A stretch of 6,567 nt of DNA from Prolixibacteraceae bacterium. GTDB taxonomy: Bacteria > Bacteroidota > Bacteroidia > Bacteroidales > Prolixibacteraceae. A model generated the notes under the pieces. The model had not been told where the DNA came from. It made no database searches and saw only the letters and a list, made by a program, of their open reading frames with translations. This document shows, one piece after another, positions 1 through 6,446 of the stretch (positions within the stretch are counted from its first letter, which is position 1; each line of letters opens with the position of its first letter). Made by a program: the position numbers and the translations under genes. The stretch lies in the NCBI GenBank assembly GCA_016931875.1, contig JAFGDX010000218.1, forward strand, positions 1 through 6,567, written 5' to 3'.

Positions 1-139
1 AAAAAAATAGCGACTCCAAAACCGGCCTGAAATACACTTTATTTATCAGGACTTTGCCAAAATATATTAAATTTAAACTATGAATTTGAAAAGAGCCGGC
101 ACAGAAAAAAAGATTTTTTATAACTTTCGGTTTCTTTAC
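1..139. other. A/T-rich region upstream of the tRNA; no gene seen
   Basis: No convincing coding region is visible in this stretch. An open frame beginning at position 80 runs straight through the tRNA gene and has no recognisable protein family, so it is not called. The sequence is A/T-rich and presumably holds the promoter of the tRNA. TAACTTTC at 121-128 matches the Bacteroidota -7 consensus TAnnTTTG at seven of eight positions and would place transcription start a few bases before the tRNA, but no TTTG sits at the expected -33 spacing. TTTG at 53-56 and TGAATTTG at 81-88 form another imperfect pair with a spacer that is too long. Confidence 0.4.
121..128 (+). promoter_or_regulatory. Candidate -7 box for the tRNA-Ser gene
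   Basis: TAACTTTC differs from the Bacteroidota sigma-70 -7 consensus TAnnTTTG only in the last base. It lies 11 bases before the mature tRNA 5' end, a reasonable distance for a short leader. The matching -33 TTTG box is absent at the usual 19-21 base spacing, so this is a weak call. Confidence 0.25.
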
Positions 140-227
140 GGAGAGTTGCCGGAGTGGTCGATCGGGGCAGACTCGAAATCTGTTGACCTGCTTTGCGGGT
201 CCGGGGGTTCGAATCCCTCACTCTCCG
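140..227 (+). tRNA. tRNA-Ser (anticodon CGA)
   Basis: This is a class II tRNA that decodes the UCG serine codon. The acceptor stem GGAGAGT (140-146) pairs fully with ACTCTCC (220-226), and the discriminator base is G227. The anticodon loop is CTCGAAA (172-178), with anticodon CGA at 174-176, on a five-pair stem that has one G-T wobble. A long variable arm (GACCTGC, TTT, GCGGGTC) follows, as expected for serine, leucine or bacterial tyrosine tRNAs; the anticodon decides for serine. The T arm contains GGTTCGAATCC. CCA is not encoded: CTT follows G227, so the tail must be added enzymatically. The gene converges on the acyltransferase gene, whose stop lies nine bases further on, with no terminator hairpin in between. 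Confidence 0.97.
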
Positions 228-236
228 CTTTTGTTG

Positions 237-1343
237 CTAAAGAATTTCGCGTACCATTGGAATTTTCCGCATTAATCCGGCCAACAAAAAACAAAACATC
301 AGGGCCAGTGGAGCCAAAACCATAAACTTCAGCAACTGCGGAATTTGCCAGGAAACAAAAACAGCGCTTACCGCCACAATTACAGGAGGATGCAGGATAA
401 AAACCCCGTAAGCACCAGCCGAAAGATTGCGGGCCAAATTGCCCTGCCGGTCAAAATATTTTTTGAATATTCCTAAAAGTCCGGTAATTAACGAAAATCC
501 GACAAGTTGTTCCCAAACCGCCCACGAAAAACTTTGCCAGGTAACACCTCCCATAAAATTTTCAATCCCCTTGTCCCTTCCTCCAAAATAGAGTAGTAAG
601 GGGAGAACTATCAAAATCATTACCTGGGCAAAAATAAAATACCGTTTTCCGGTTTTAAAAGAAATTTCGTTAAGCCAGTTGTTTTGAAATGCAATGATGC
701 CAAATGCAAACAAAAAAATATATTGGATAAAAAAAGGAAACTGAAAATTGGTAAAAGGCTGGCTCCACCCTACCGGAATCCATATACGTATAAAAAACTG
801 AATTACCCCGATTACTAAGGCAGACACAAACACGAATAAAGTGCGGGGAAATTTGAGTTTGACTTTCAAAATGAATTTTCTGATAAAAAGATATATGACT
901 GTAAAAATCAGCAGGGCCTCGACAAACCACATGGGGCCAAAACCCCAGGCCTCTGTATTTATTAAAAGCCCGGAATACGTTACATCATTTTTAAAGATGA
1001 ATTTATTCACAATAAAAATGGTCAGCGGATTTAAAATAAAATAAAAAACAACCAGGGGAATACCCAATCTTACCAACCGGTCGCCAAGAAATTTTCCGGT
1101 TGATTTTTTACTTAAGGAAGCGGCTGTGAAAAATGCGGAAATAAAGAAAAACATTCCCATAAAAAATGCCTGGTTGGTGATGTTAAACATTGCCTGTGGA
1201 AGTATTTCAGGGAATCCGGCTTCCGACTCGTTATAGTACCAGCTGCCGGGGCCACCATAGGTTATATTAAAATGATGCAGTACAACCAGACTAATCAGAA
1301 AAATACGAAGATTGTCGATATAAAAAAGCCGTGATTTTGCCAT
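237..1343 (-). CDS. Membrane acyltransferase, Acyltransferase 3 family
   Basis: This 368-residue integral membrane protein fits the Acyltransferase 3 family (OafA/MdoC-like), which transfers acetyl, succinyl or similar groups to sugars of envelope polysaccharides, lipopolysaccharide, glucans or small molecules. About ten hydrophobic segments are visible, near residues 12-27, 59-76, 93-112, 136-153, 168-190, 203-220, 235-253, 272-293, 311-333 and 338-359. Family hallmarks are the Arg13 plus His23-His24 signature in the first helix (IDNLR then VVLHHF), FFFISAFF at 65-72, the RLVRLGIP segment after the second helix, and GVFILHPP near the C-terminus. Length is normal for a stand-alone domain without an SGNH extension. 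The ATG follows an A-rich leader without a Shine-Dalgarno sequence. It is separated from the upstream operon by a terminator, so it is probably its own transcription unit. The acyl donor and acceptor cannot be read from the sequence. Confidence 0.9.
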   Translation of the reverse strand: MAKSRLFYIDNLRIFLISLVVLHHFNITYGGPGSWYYNESEAGFPEILPQAMFNITNQAFFMGMFFFISAFFTAASLSKKSTGKFLGDRLVRLGIPLVVFYFILNPLTIFIVNKFIFKNDVTYSGLLINTEAWGFGPMWFVEALLIFTVIYLFIRKFILKVKLKFPRTLFVFVSALVIGVIQFFIRIWIPVGWSQPFTNFQFPFFIQYIFLFAFGIIAFQNNWLNEISFKTGKRYFIFAQVMILIVLPLLLYFGGRDKGIENFMGGVTWQSFSWAVWEQLVGFSLITGLLGIFKKYFDRQGNLARNLSAGAYGVFILHPPVIVAVSAVFVSWQIPQLLKFMVLAPLALMFCFLLAGLMRKIPMVREIL

Positions 1344-1362
1344 GTTTGTTGTTTATTTCATA

Positions 1363-1370
1363 GAAATATA
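1363..1370 (-). promoter_or_regulatory. Candidate -7 box for the acyltransferase gene
   Basis: Read on the minus strand this is TATATTTC, seven of eight matches to the Bacteroidota -7 consensus TAnnTTTG, ending about 19 bases before the ATG. A TTTA lies upstream, but its spacing (about 24 bases) is longer than the usual 19-21. The site lies downstream of the preceding operon's terminator, as a promoter for an independent gene should. Confidence 0.3.
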
Positions 1371-1413
1371 AAATTCTGGTTATTTCGTTCACTGTAAAGC
1401 TGTAAAAACAGAA

Positions 1414-1439
1414 GAAAAAAACAGGCCCGGATGAGCCTG
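1414..1439 (-). terminator. Rho-independent terminator of the oxidoreductase operon
   Basis: On the minus strand a G/C-rich stem CAGGC (1439-1435) and GCCTG (1426-1422), with an eight-base loop, is followed by a run of seven T (1420-1414). It begins 27 bases after the stop codon of the Tat-signal oxidoreductase and closes the minus-strand operon. The plus strand also shows T-rich sequence after the same stem, but no plus-strand gene reads into it. Confidence 0.8.
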
Positions 1440-1466
1440 CTTTTTCTTATTGTTGCGAGAAAATAT

Positions 1467-2783
1467 TTAAACTTTAGGCAACTCCCACGGAGCGCGGTAA
1501 GTTGGCACCAGATAAGTATTTGCCTCATCGTCGCCAATAAATGTGCTGTTTTCATTATCCCAGTACAAACGTTTTCCGGTGCGTTGCGCAATATTTCCCA
1601 AATGTGCCACCCGGGCGGTGTTTGCAGCAACACGAATGTTTGCATTTAATTCCTGGTTACGGGTTTTTACGCCTTCAATAAAATTGGCCATGTGCAATTC
1701 AAGCCCTTTGCCGGTCCCCTTAATTAAATCCACACGCTCGATTAGGTCCTTGTTTTGTTTTCTTTCAGGAATAACTTCCCAGCCCCCGCGGTCGACAACC
1801 AGGGTGCCATTGTTTCCCACATAAGCAACCCCATGATCGCGGCCAAAATATCCACCGTTAATACCTACGCCATGGTCCCACAACATGGTATGCCCGTCGA
1901 ATTCGTACAATGCCTGCAACGTATCGGGGGTTTCAGCTGCATCATCCGGATAGGCAAATTTTCCACCCATTGCCATTATTGATTTTGGCGAAGGATCCCC
2001 CATTCCAAACAAACCGTAATCGATGATATGAACGCCCCAGTCGGTCATTAATCCACCGGCATAATCATAATACCACCTGAAATTAAAATGAAAACGGTTG
2101 GGATTGAAAGGTTTTTTCAGAGCCGGTCCGAGCCAGAAATCATAATCCACTCCTGCCGGAGGATCGCTGTCGGGCTGTACCGGAATATTTCCCATCCATC
2201 CCTGGTAAGCCCAGGTACGAACCGTCCGGATTTTGCCCAGTTTGCCCGATTTCACATACTCAACAGCATCACGCCAGTGCGGATCGCTGCGTTGCCACAT
2301 ACCCACCTGAACAACGGTATTGTATTTTTTTGCCGCGCGTTCCATCACATTAATTTCTTCAATGCTGTTTCCGAGCGGTTTTTCACAATACACATCCTTT
2401 CCTGCCTGGCAAGCTTCAACCATGGGTAAACAGTGCCAGTGATCGGGAGTACCGATAATAATCACATCAATGCCAGGTTCCTCCAGTAATTTTCTGTAAT
2501 CGGTAAATCCTTTGGGTTTAACACCCTGAATTTTTTCGGTATCGGCCAAACGTTTGTTCAGCACGTTTTCGTCAACGTCGCAAATGGCAGCACATTCTGT
2601 ATTTTTTTGTTTCAGAAATGCCTGCAGGTCACTAAATCCCATGCCATTGGCACCGATCAGCCCGCAAACCAGTTTTTCATTGGCACCCACGCACGAGTCC
2701 ATTGCCATTGGCATTGTTGCCGTTAAACCTACAGCAGCAGTTGCCATTGCAGAGTTCCTGATAAAAGTTCTTCTGTTTGTCAT
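1467..2783 (-). CDS. Tat-exported Gfo/Idh/MocA family oxidoreductase
   Basis: This 438-residue protein is an NAD(P)-dependent dehydrogenase of the Gfo/Idh/MocA family, acting on sugars, cyclitols or their derivatives. Residues 1-30 form a Tat-type signal: NRRTFIR at 3-9, then an alanine-rich hydrophobic stretch, suggesting export after folding with bound cofactor. The Rossmann domain follows, with GLIGANGMG at 41-49, TPDHWH at 112-117 and the family EKP motif at 134-136 (Lys135). The second domain contains DWGVHIID at 248-255, giving the expected catalytic Asp248 and His252. Length and the long C-terminal part are usual for Bacteroidota and Planctomycetota exported members. Cys31 follows MDS, a poor lipobox, so lipidation is uncertain. 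It is the last gene of the operon, 41 bases after the TIM-barrel gene and before a clear terminator. The substrate is unknown; keto-glycoside formation is one possibility. Confidence 0.9.
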   Translation of the reverse strand: MTNRRTFIRNSAMATAAVGLTATMPMAMDSCVGANEKLVCGLIGANGMGFSDLQAFLKQKNTECAAICDVDENVLNKRLADTEKIQGVKPKGFTDYRKLLEEPGIDVIIIGTPDHWHCLPMVEACQAGKDVYCEKPLGNSIEEINVMERAAKKYNTVVQVGMWQRSDPHWRDAVEYVKSGKLGKIRTVRTWAYQGWMGNIPVQPDSDPPAGVDYDFWLGPALKKPFNPNRFHFNFRWYYDYAGGLMTDWGVHIIDYGLFGMGDPSPKSIMAMGGKFAYPDDAAETPDTLQALYEFDGHTMLWDHGVGINGGYFGRDHGVAYVGNNGTLVVDRGGWEVIPERKQNKDLIERVDLIKGTGKGLELHMANFIEGVKTRNQELNANIRVAANTARVAHLGNIAQRTGKRLYWDNENSTFIGDDEANTYLVPTYRAPWELPKV

Positions 2784-2824
2784 TTTAAAATATATTGGTT
2801 AGTTTCAAAAATTGAAATTGATTG

Positions 2825-3823
2825 CTATTTATCCTTTTGCATCGCATCATCAAAGGCAACATCTGATGGCGTAAAGTCGACTTTTTTTACAAATGCACAG
2901 GCCTCGGTTGCTCCGGCTTCACGGTTCATTCCGCTGTCTTCCCACTCCACCGAAAGCGGCCCGTTGTATCCGATATCATTTAATGCCCTGATAATATTTT
3001 CAAAATTTACTTTTCCTCTTCCCAGGCTTCTGAAATTCCAGTATCTGCGGTTGTCACCAAATTCCATATGCCCGCCAAAAACACCCACTCCCATGGGTAC
3101 ATCGCTCCAGTAGGCATCTTTCATGTGCACATGAAAAATCCGGTTGGAAAACTCATAGATAAATCGCACATAATCAACATGCTGGTACCCAAAATGACTG
3201 GGGTCGTAGTTAAACCCAAATGCGGGGTGATGGTCCAGAGCTTTTAGCGTGCGGTGTGCGGTATGAATATCAAAAGCGATTTCAGTTGGATGTACTTCCA
3301 GTGCAAATTTCACCCCCAGCTTCCGGTATTCATCCAAAATGGGAATCCAGCGCCGGGCAAATTCTTTGTAGCCGTTGTCAATCATTTCAGAAGGAACCGG
3401 AGGGAAGGAGTACAAAAGATGCCAAACAGGGCTTCCGGTAAATCCGTTCACCGTATCAAGCCCGAGCATTTTGGCAACTTTGGCCGTTTTTATCATTTCG
3501 GCTGCCGCACGCCGGCGAACCCCCTCGGGATCTCCATCGCCCCAAACCTGCGGGCTGGCAATACTTTTGTGCCGCTGATCGATGGGATCGCAAACACATT
3601 GACCGTCGAGGTGCGTTGATATGGCAAACAATTTCAGATTGTATTTCTCAAGGAGTGCTTTTCTTTCGTCGCAGTAGGCCTGATCTGCTTTGTCCACTTC
3701 CATGTGGTCTCCCCAACAACAAAGTTCAAGTCCGTCATAACCAAATTCTTTCGCTTTTTGGCAAACGGTTTCAATAGGTAAATCGGCCCATTGTCCGGTA
3801 AAAAGTGTTACTGGTCTAGCCAT
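2825..3823 (-). CDS. Cytoplasmic xylose-isomerase-like TIM-barrel protein (sugar isomerase/epimerase family)
   Basis: This 332-residue protein belongs to the AP endonuclease 2 / xylose-isomerase-like TIM-barrel superfamily, usually annotated sugar phosphate isomerase/epimerase. Members bind a divalent metal and isomerise, epimerise or dehydrate keto sugars and inosoles. Candidate metal ligands are all present: Glu176 in ALEVHP, Asp207 in NYDPSHFG, His233 in FHVHMKD and Glu293 or Glu295 in SVEWEDSG. The N-terminus (FGYDGLEL near residues 27-34) is the typical first barrel motif. There is no signal peptide, so the protein is cytoplasmic. The gene sits between two Gfo/Idh/MocA genes in the same orientation, 92 bases after the upstream one and 41 before the downstream one. 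That setting suggests it acts on the keto product, or supplies the substrate, of an adjacent dehydrogenase. The exact reaction cannot be assigned; IolE/IolI-like dehydration or isomerisation are analogies only. Confidence 0.88.
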   Translation of the reverse strand: MARPVTLFTGQWADLPIETVCQKAKEFGYDGLELCCWGDHMEVDKADQAYCDERKALLEKYNLKLFAISTHLDGQCVCDPIDQRHKSIASPQVWGDGDPEGVRRRAAAEMIKTAKVAKMLGLDTVNGFTGSPVWHLLYSFPPVPSEMIDNGYKEFARRWIPILDEYRKLGVKFALEVHPTEIAFDIHTAHRTLKALDHHPAFGFNYDPSHFGYQHVDYVRFIYEFSNRIFHVHMKDAYWSDVPMGVGVFGGHMEFGDNRRYWNFRSLGRGKVNFENIIRALNDIGYNGPLSVEWEDSGMNREAGATEACAFVKKVDFTPSDVAFDDAMQKDK

Positions 3824-3865
3824 GCTATTTTTGTTTAAAGTTTTAGTGAACGTTTTAAGTTGTTT

Positions 3866-3902
3866 TTACTGAGCAGGTGACTATAAGTCACCTGCTCAGT
3901 AA
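3866..3902. repeat. Perfect palindrome, 17-bp arms with 3-base loop
   Basis: The left arm (3866-3882) begins TTACTGAGCAGG and the right arm (3886-3902) is its exact reverse complement, with loop ATA. In the minus-strand transcript the hairpin starts 13 bases after the stop codon of the first operon gene. It is followed by A-rich sequence (TAAAAACAA) and not by a T run, so it is not a standard intrinsic terminator in the direction of transcription. Likely roles are an RNA stability or processing hairpin that sets the relative levels of the two flanking genes, or a copy of a dispersed palindromic element. Confidence 0.9.
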
Positions 3903-3915
3903 TTCCTACAGGTTT

Positions 3916-5076
3916 CTACTCTCCAAATTTAACCCATTTGATTTCATCATTGTAACCGGCTTTTACAACCGTATCGATAAACTGCATCCCGCGTATTCCG
4001 TCTTCAACATTCGGGAAATCGAGCATTTCAGGAGTCGGTTCCTTCCCATCCATTTTTGCCATAACTGTCCATGCAAAATTGCGGTAGATATTGGCAAATG
4101 CTTCCAGATAACCTTCAGGATGTCCTCCCGGAGTCCTGGTGTTATGTGTTGCTGCAGCACTGTTCATGCTTGTTCCCACCCGTAAAATCTGAGTGGGTTT
4201 ACCAAGCCATTTTACAATCAAGGTATTGGGTTCGTGTTGCAACCATTCGAGACCGCCTTTATCGCCATAAACTCGGATTTTAATTGCATTTTCTTCGCCT
4301 GCAGCAATTTGCGTTGCCATTAAAACTCCTTTGGCCCCATTTTCAAAACGCAGCAATGCGGCGCCATCATCATCGAGCAAACGGTTGGGAACAAACACAT
4401 TCAGTTCTGCACAAAGTTCAGTTACCTTCAACCCTGTAACATATTCTGCCAGCTGATGGGCATGTGTTCCAATATCGCCCATACATCCGGCTTTTCCCGA
4501 GCGCTTGGGATCGGTACGCCACGAAGCCTGTGCATTTCCCTGGTCCTCAACCTTTGCCGACAACCACCCTTGCGGATATTCCACAAAAACTTTTCTGATT
4601 TTCCCCAATTCGCCGCCGGCAACCATTTGCCGTGCGTGTTTCACTGCCGGATACCCGGAGTAGGTATGGGTAAGCGCGAGTGTTAATCCGGTTTCCTCAA
4701 CTTTTGCTTTTAACTGCAACGCTTCGTCGAGCGTAAACGTGATGGGTTTGTCCAACACCACGTTAAATCCATTTTCAAGCGCCATCATTGCGGGTGCAAA
4801 ATGCACAAAATTTGGGGTAACAATCGAAACAAAATCCATTCGCTCTCCTTCAGGAAGCTGAGCTTCTTTTTCAAACATTTCCTGATAGGTTTCATATACC
4901 CGGTTTTCGGGCAAATAATATAATTTCCCTGATGATTTTGAAATTTCAGGATTTACGCTAAAACATCCGCAAACCAGTTCAATCTGATTATCCATTAACG
5001 CAGCCAAACGATGAATTGCACCAATAAAAGCATCGGTTCCTCCACCAACCATTCCCATTCGAAGTTTTCTATTCAT
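3916..5076 (-). CDS. Cytoplasmic Gfo/Idh/MocA family oxidoreductase
   Basis: This 386-residue NAD(P)-dependent dehydrogenase of the Gfo/Idh/MocA family probably oxidises, or reversibly reduces, a sugar or cyclitol carbon. The N-terminal Rossmann domain starts directly with MGMVGGGTDAFIGAIHR at 7-23. TPNFVH lies at 87-92, and DKP at 109-111 replaces the commoner EKP while keeping the catalytic Lys110. The substrate domain holds GDIGTHAHQL at 200-209, giving Asp201 and His205. No signal peptide is present, so it works in the cytoplasm, unlike its paralogue at the end of the same operon. It is the first gene of the minus-strand operon, with an A/T-rich leader and no Shine-Dalgarno sequence. The pairing with a TIM-barrel gene resembles inositol-type or keto-sugar catabolic operons, but no specific substrate can be read from the sequence. 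Confidence 0.92.
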   Translation of the reverse strand: MNRKLRMGMVGGGTDAFIGAIHRLAALMDNQIELVCGCFSVNPEISKSSGKLYYLPENRVYETYQEMFEKEAQLPEGERMDFVSIVTPNFVHFAPAMMALENGFNVVLDKPITFTLDEALQLKAKVEETGLTLALTHTYSGYPAVKHARQMVAGGELGKIRKVFVEYPQGWLSAKVEDQGNAQASWRTDPKRSGKAGCMGDIGTHAHQLAEYVTGLKVTELCAELNVFVPNRLLDDDGAALLRFENGAKGVLMATQIAAGEENAIKIRVYGDKGGLEWLQHEPNTLIVKWLGKPTQILRVGTSMNSAAATHNTRTPGGHPEGYLEAFANIYRNFAWTVMAKMDGKEPTPEMLDFPNVEDGIRGMQFIDTVVKAGYNDEIKWVKFGE

Positions 5077-5212
5077 AATATAATGTTTATGTTGATTTAG
5101 AAATTTGCTGATAAAATTAACAACTCTTCAGAAGGAAACAAAGTTGAAAAGAAGGTTTAGCAAAAAAGAACTGCACATTTAACAAAATTTAGAAAACCAC
5201 GGCCAGGCGCTG

Positions 5213-5266
5213 AAACAAACCTTCAAGCATATTTTTGGCCTTTGTAACTTTTGTTGAAGGTTGTTT
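5213..5266. repeat. Inverted repeat in the divergent promoter region
   Basis: The left arm AAACAAACCTTCAA (5213-5226) and right arm TTGAAGGTTGTTT (5254-5266) are reverse complements apart from one extra A on the left, separated by 27 bases. The right arm ends about 43 bases before the plus-strand -7 box, a place where an activator or repressor dimer could bind. A looser relative, GTTGAAAAGAAGGTTT, occurs at 5143-5158. No T run follows, so it is not a terminator. The operator role is inferred from position and symmetry. Confidence 0.5.
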
Positions 5267-5308
5267 AAAGATTATGAATGCCGGGCAAGGTTTTAAACAT
5301 CATTTCAT

Positions 5309-5316
5309 TATTTTTG
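5309..5316 (+). promoter_or_regulatory. -7 promoter element of the Tat-signal TIM-barrel gene
   Basis: TATTTTTG is a complete match to the Bacteroidota -7 consensus TAnnTTTG. It starts 45 bases before the ATG. No TTTG stands at the expected -33 distance, so the promoter may need an activator. A near-identical block (TTTCA, one base, then TATTTTT) occurs at the same distance before the next gene, which supports it being functional. Confidence 0.55.
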
Positions 5317-5353
5317 CTTTCAATAATGAATATTTAAAATAAACCAATAAACC

Positions 5354-6283
5354 ATGAAGAGAAGAAATTTTATTAAAAATGCCGCTGCTAGCGGAATGGC
5401 ACTTACAGGTTTGGCCGCAATGTCAGGAGCTTCTGCTTCCGAAACAGTTTCATCCAATGCTGCCAAATTTAAATTAAAATATGCGCCAGGGCTGGGAACT
5501 TTTCGCGAAAGCGCAGGCACCGACCCGATCGACAATATTAAGTTTATTGCAGACCAAGGTTTTACAGCCGTTTTCGACAACGGGCTGATGGGGCGGACAC
5601 CAGAAATGCAGGAAAAAATTGGCAACGAACTGGCACGGCTGGGGATGGATTTGGGGCCGTTTATTGTTTATGCCGATCATGGCAAAAAATACATGGTTAC
5701 CAGCGATTCCGAAGTAAAAGAATTACTAAAGGCAAAAACCACCGAAGCACTGGAAGTGCAAAAAAGAACGGGAGCCAAAACCGGTTTGATTACCCCGGGT
5801 TTGTATGACGAACGGATGGACTGGGATTACCAAACCATCAATGTAATTGAAAATATGCGCGTTTGTTGCGATATTGCAGGGAAAACCGGTCTGGAACTGG
5901 TTATGGAACCGTTAAACCACCAGGTGAACCACCCCGGATTGTTTTTAACAAAAATGCCCCAGGCGAAAATGATTTGCGTGGCAGTAAATCACCCGAGTTG
6001 TAAAATTGTTGACGACTTTTACCATCAGCAAATAACCGAAGGAAACCTGATAATGAATATGGATTTGTGCTGGGATTATATTGGCGCCTTTCATATTGGC
6101 GACACCCCCGGAAGAAATGAACCGACCACCGGCGAAATCAATTATAAAAATATATTCAAACATATTTACGATAAAGGTTACCAGGGAACACTTTGCTGCG
6201 AACATGGAAAAAGCAAAAGAGGAAAAGAAGGTGAAATTGCACTGATTGAAGCCTACCGGCAGGTGGATTCGTTTGAAGTATAA
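5354..6283 (+). CDS. Tat-signal TIM-barrel protein, hydroxypyruvate isomerase-like
   Basis: This 309-residue exported protein has the xylose-isomerase-like TIM-barrel fold and most resembles the hydroxypyruvate isomerase (Hyi) group. Residues 1-28 are a clear Tat signal: KRRNFIK at 2-8, a hydrophobic stretch to about 23 and ASA at 26-28 as a probable cleavage site. Hyi-like landmarks follow in order: MEPLNH at 184-189, VDDFYHQQITEG at 219-230, FHIGDTPGRNEPTTGEINY at 246-264 and CCEHGKS at 281-287. Likely metal ligands Glu185, Asp221, His247 and Glu283 are intact. Bona fide Hyi is cytoplasmic and somewhat shorter, so the substrate here is probably different, perhaps a keto sugar produced outside the cytoplasm. 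The gene is divergent from the oxidoreductase operon, whose last gene is also Tat-exported, and it ends in its own terminator. The start is fixed by the twin-arginine motif. Confidence 0.9.
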   Translation: MKRRNFIKNAAASGMALTGLAAMSGASASETVSSNAAKFKLKYAPGLGTFRESAGTDPIDNIKFIADQGFTAVFDNGLMGRTPEMQEKIGNELARLGMDLGPFIVYADHGKKYMVTSDSEVKELLKAKTTEALEVQKRTGAKTGLITPGLYDERMDWDYQTINVIENMRVCCDIAGKTGLELVMEPLNHQVNHPGLFLTKMPQAKMICVAVNHPSCKIVDDFYHQQITEGNLIMNMDLCWDYIGAFHIGDTPGRNEPTTGEINYKNIFKHIYDKGYQGTLCCEHGKSKRGKEGEIALIEAYRQVDSFEV

Positions 6284-6304
6284 AACATTTTTAACATCAA
6301 CAGG

Positions 6305-6339
6305 AAAAGGCTGATCGGTTTTGATTCAGCCTTTTTTTT
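6305..6339 (+). terminator. Rho-independent terminator of the Tat-signal TIM-barrel gene
   Basis: AAAAGGCTGA (6305-6314) pairs with TCAGCC plus the following T residues (from 6326), and eight T (6332-6339) follow. The stem can extend inward by TC/GA with one bulged T. It begins 21 bases after the stop codon and separates this gene from the next similar gene. Confidence 0.88.
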
Positions 6340-6446
6340 ATTCAGAGCCCCGGGAAAACTCCGGACAACAACCATATTAAACAACAAAAACGTTTTATGA
6401 TTTCAGGAAGATGAGCGATTTAGGATAAAAATCGAAGACATTTCAC

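Larger units (their letters stand above)
5077..5353. promoter_or_regulatory. Divergent intergenic control region
   Basis: This 277-base region separates the minus-strand operon from the plus-strand TIM-barrel gene and must hold both promoters. For the plus strand a perfect -7 match lies at 5309-5316. For the minus strand only imperfect -7 candidates are seen: AAATTTTG, read from the complement of about 5184-5191, and CAACTTTG, read from 5146-5139, both seven of eight matches. A long inverted repeat at 5213-5266 lies between the two sides. No small gene is apparent. Confidence 0.6.

Noticed and set aside
140..227. tRNA gene as the attachment site of an integrated element
   Set aside because: No integrase, no direct repeat of the tRNA 3' end and no foreign-looking genes are seen in the window.
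80..325. Open frame of 81 codons on the plus strand
   Set aside because: It runs through the whole tRNA-Ser gene and into the end of the acyltransferase gene in antisense, with no family features.
2088..2429. Plus-strand open frame of 113 codons
   Set aside because: It is antisense to the conserved core of the Tat-signal oxidoreductase and its protein has no recognisable motif.
2784..2824. TTTCAAAAATTGAAA as a terminator or operator between two operon genes
   Set aside because: The stem is only six A/T-rich pairs with no T run and lies in a 41-base gap between co-oriented genes.
3254..3619. Plus-strand open frame of 121 codons opposite the TIM-barrel gene
   Set aside because: The minus strand carries an intact conserved enzyme here; the plus-strand frame has no start context or domain.
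3866..3902. Palindrome read as an intrinsic terminator
   Set aside because: The minus-strand hairpin is followed by A-rich sequence, and the T run lies on the 5' side when read on the plus strand.
5263..5298. GTTTAAA and TTTAAAC as another operator in the divergent region
   Set aside because: Arms are only seven bases of low complexity in A/T-rich DNA, which can easily occur by chance.
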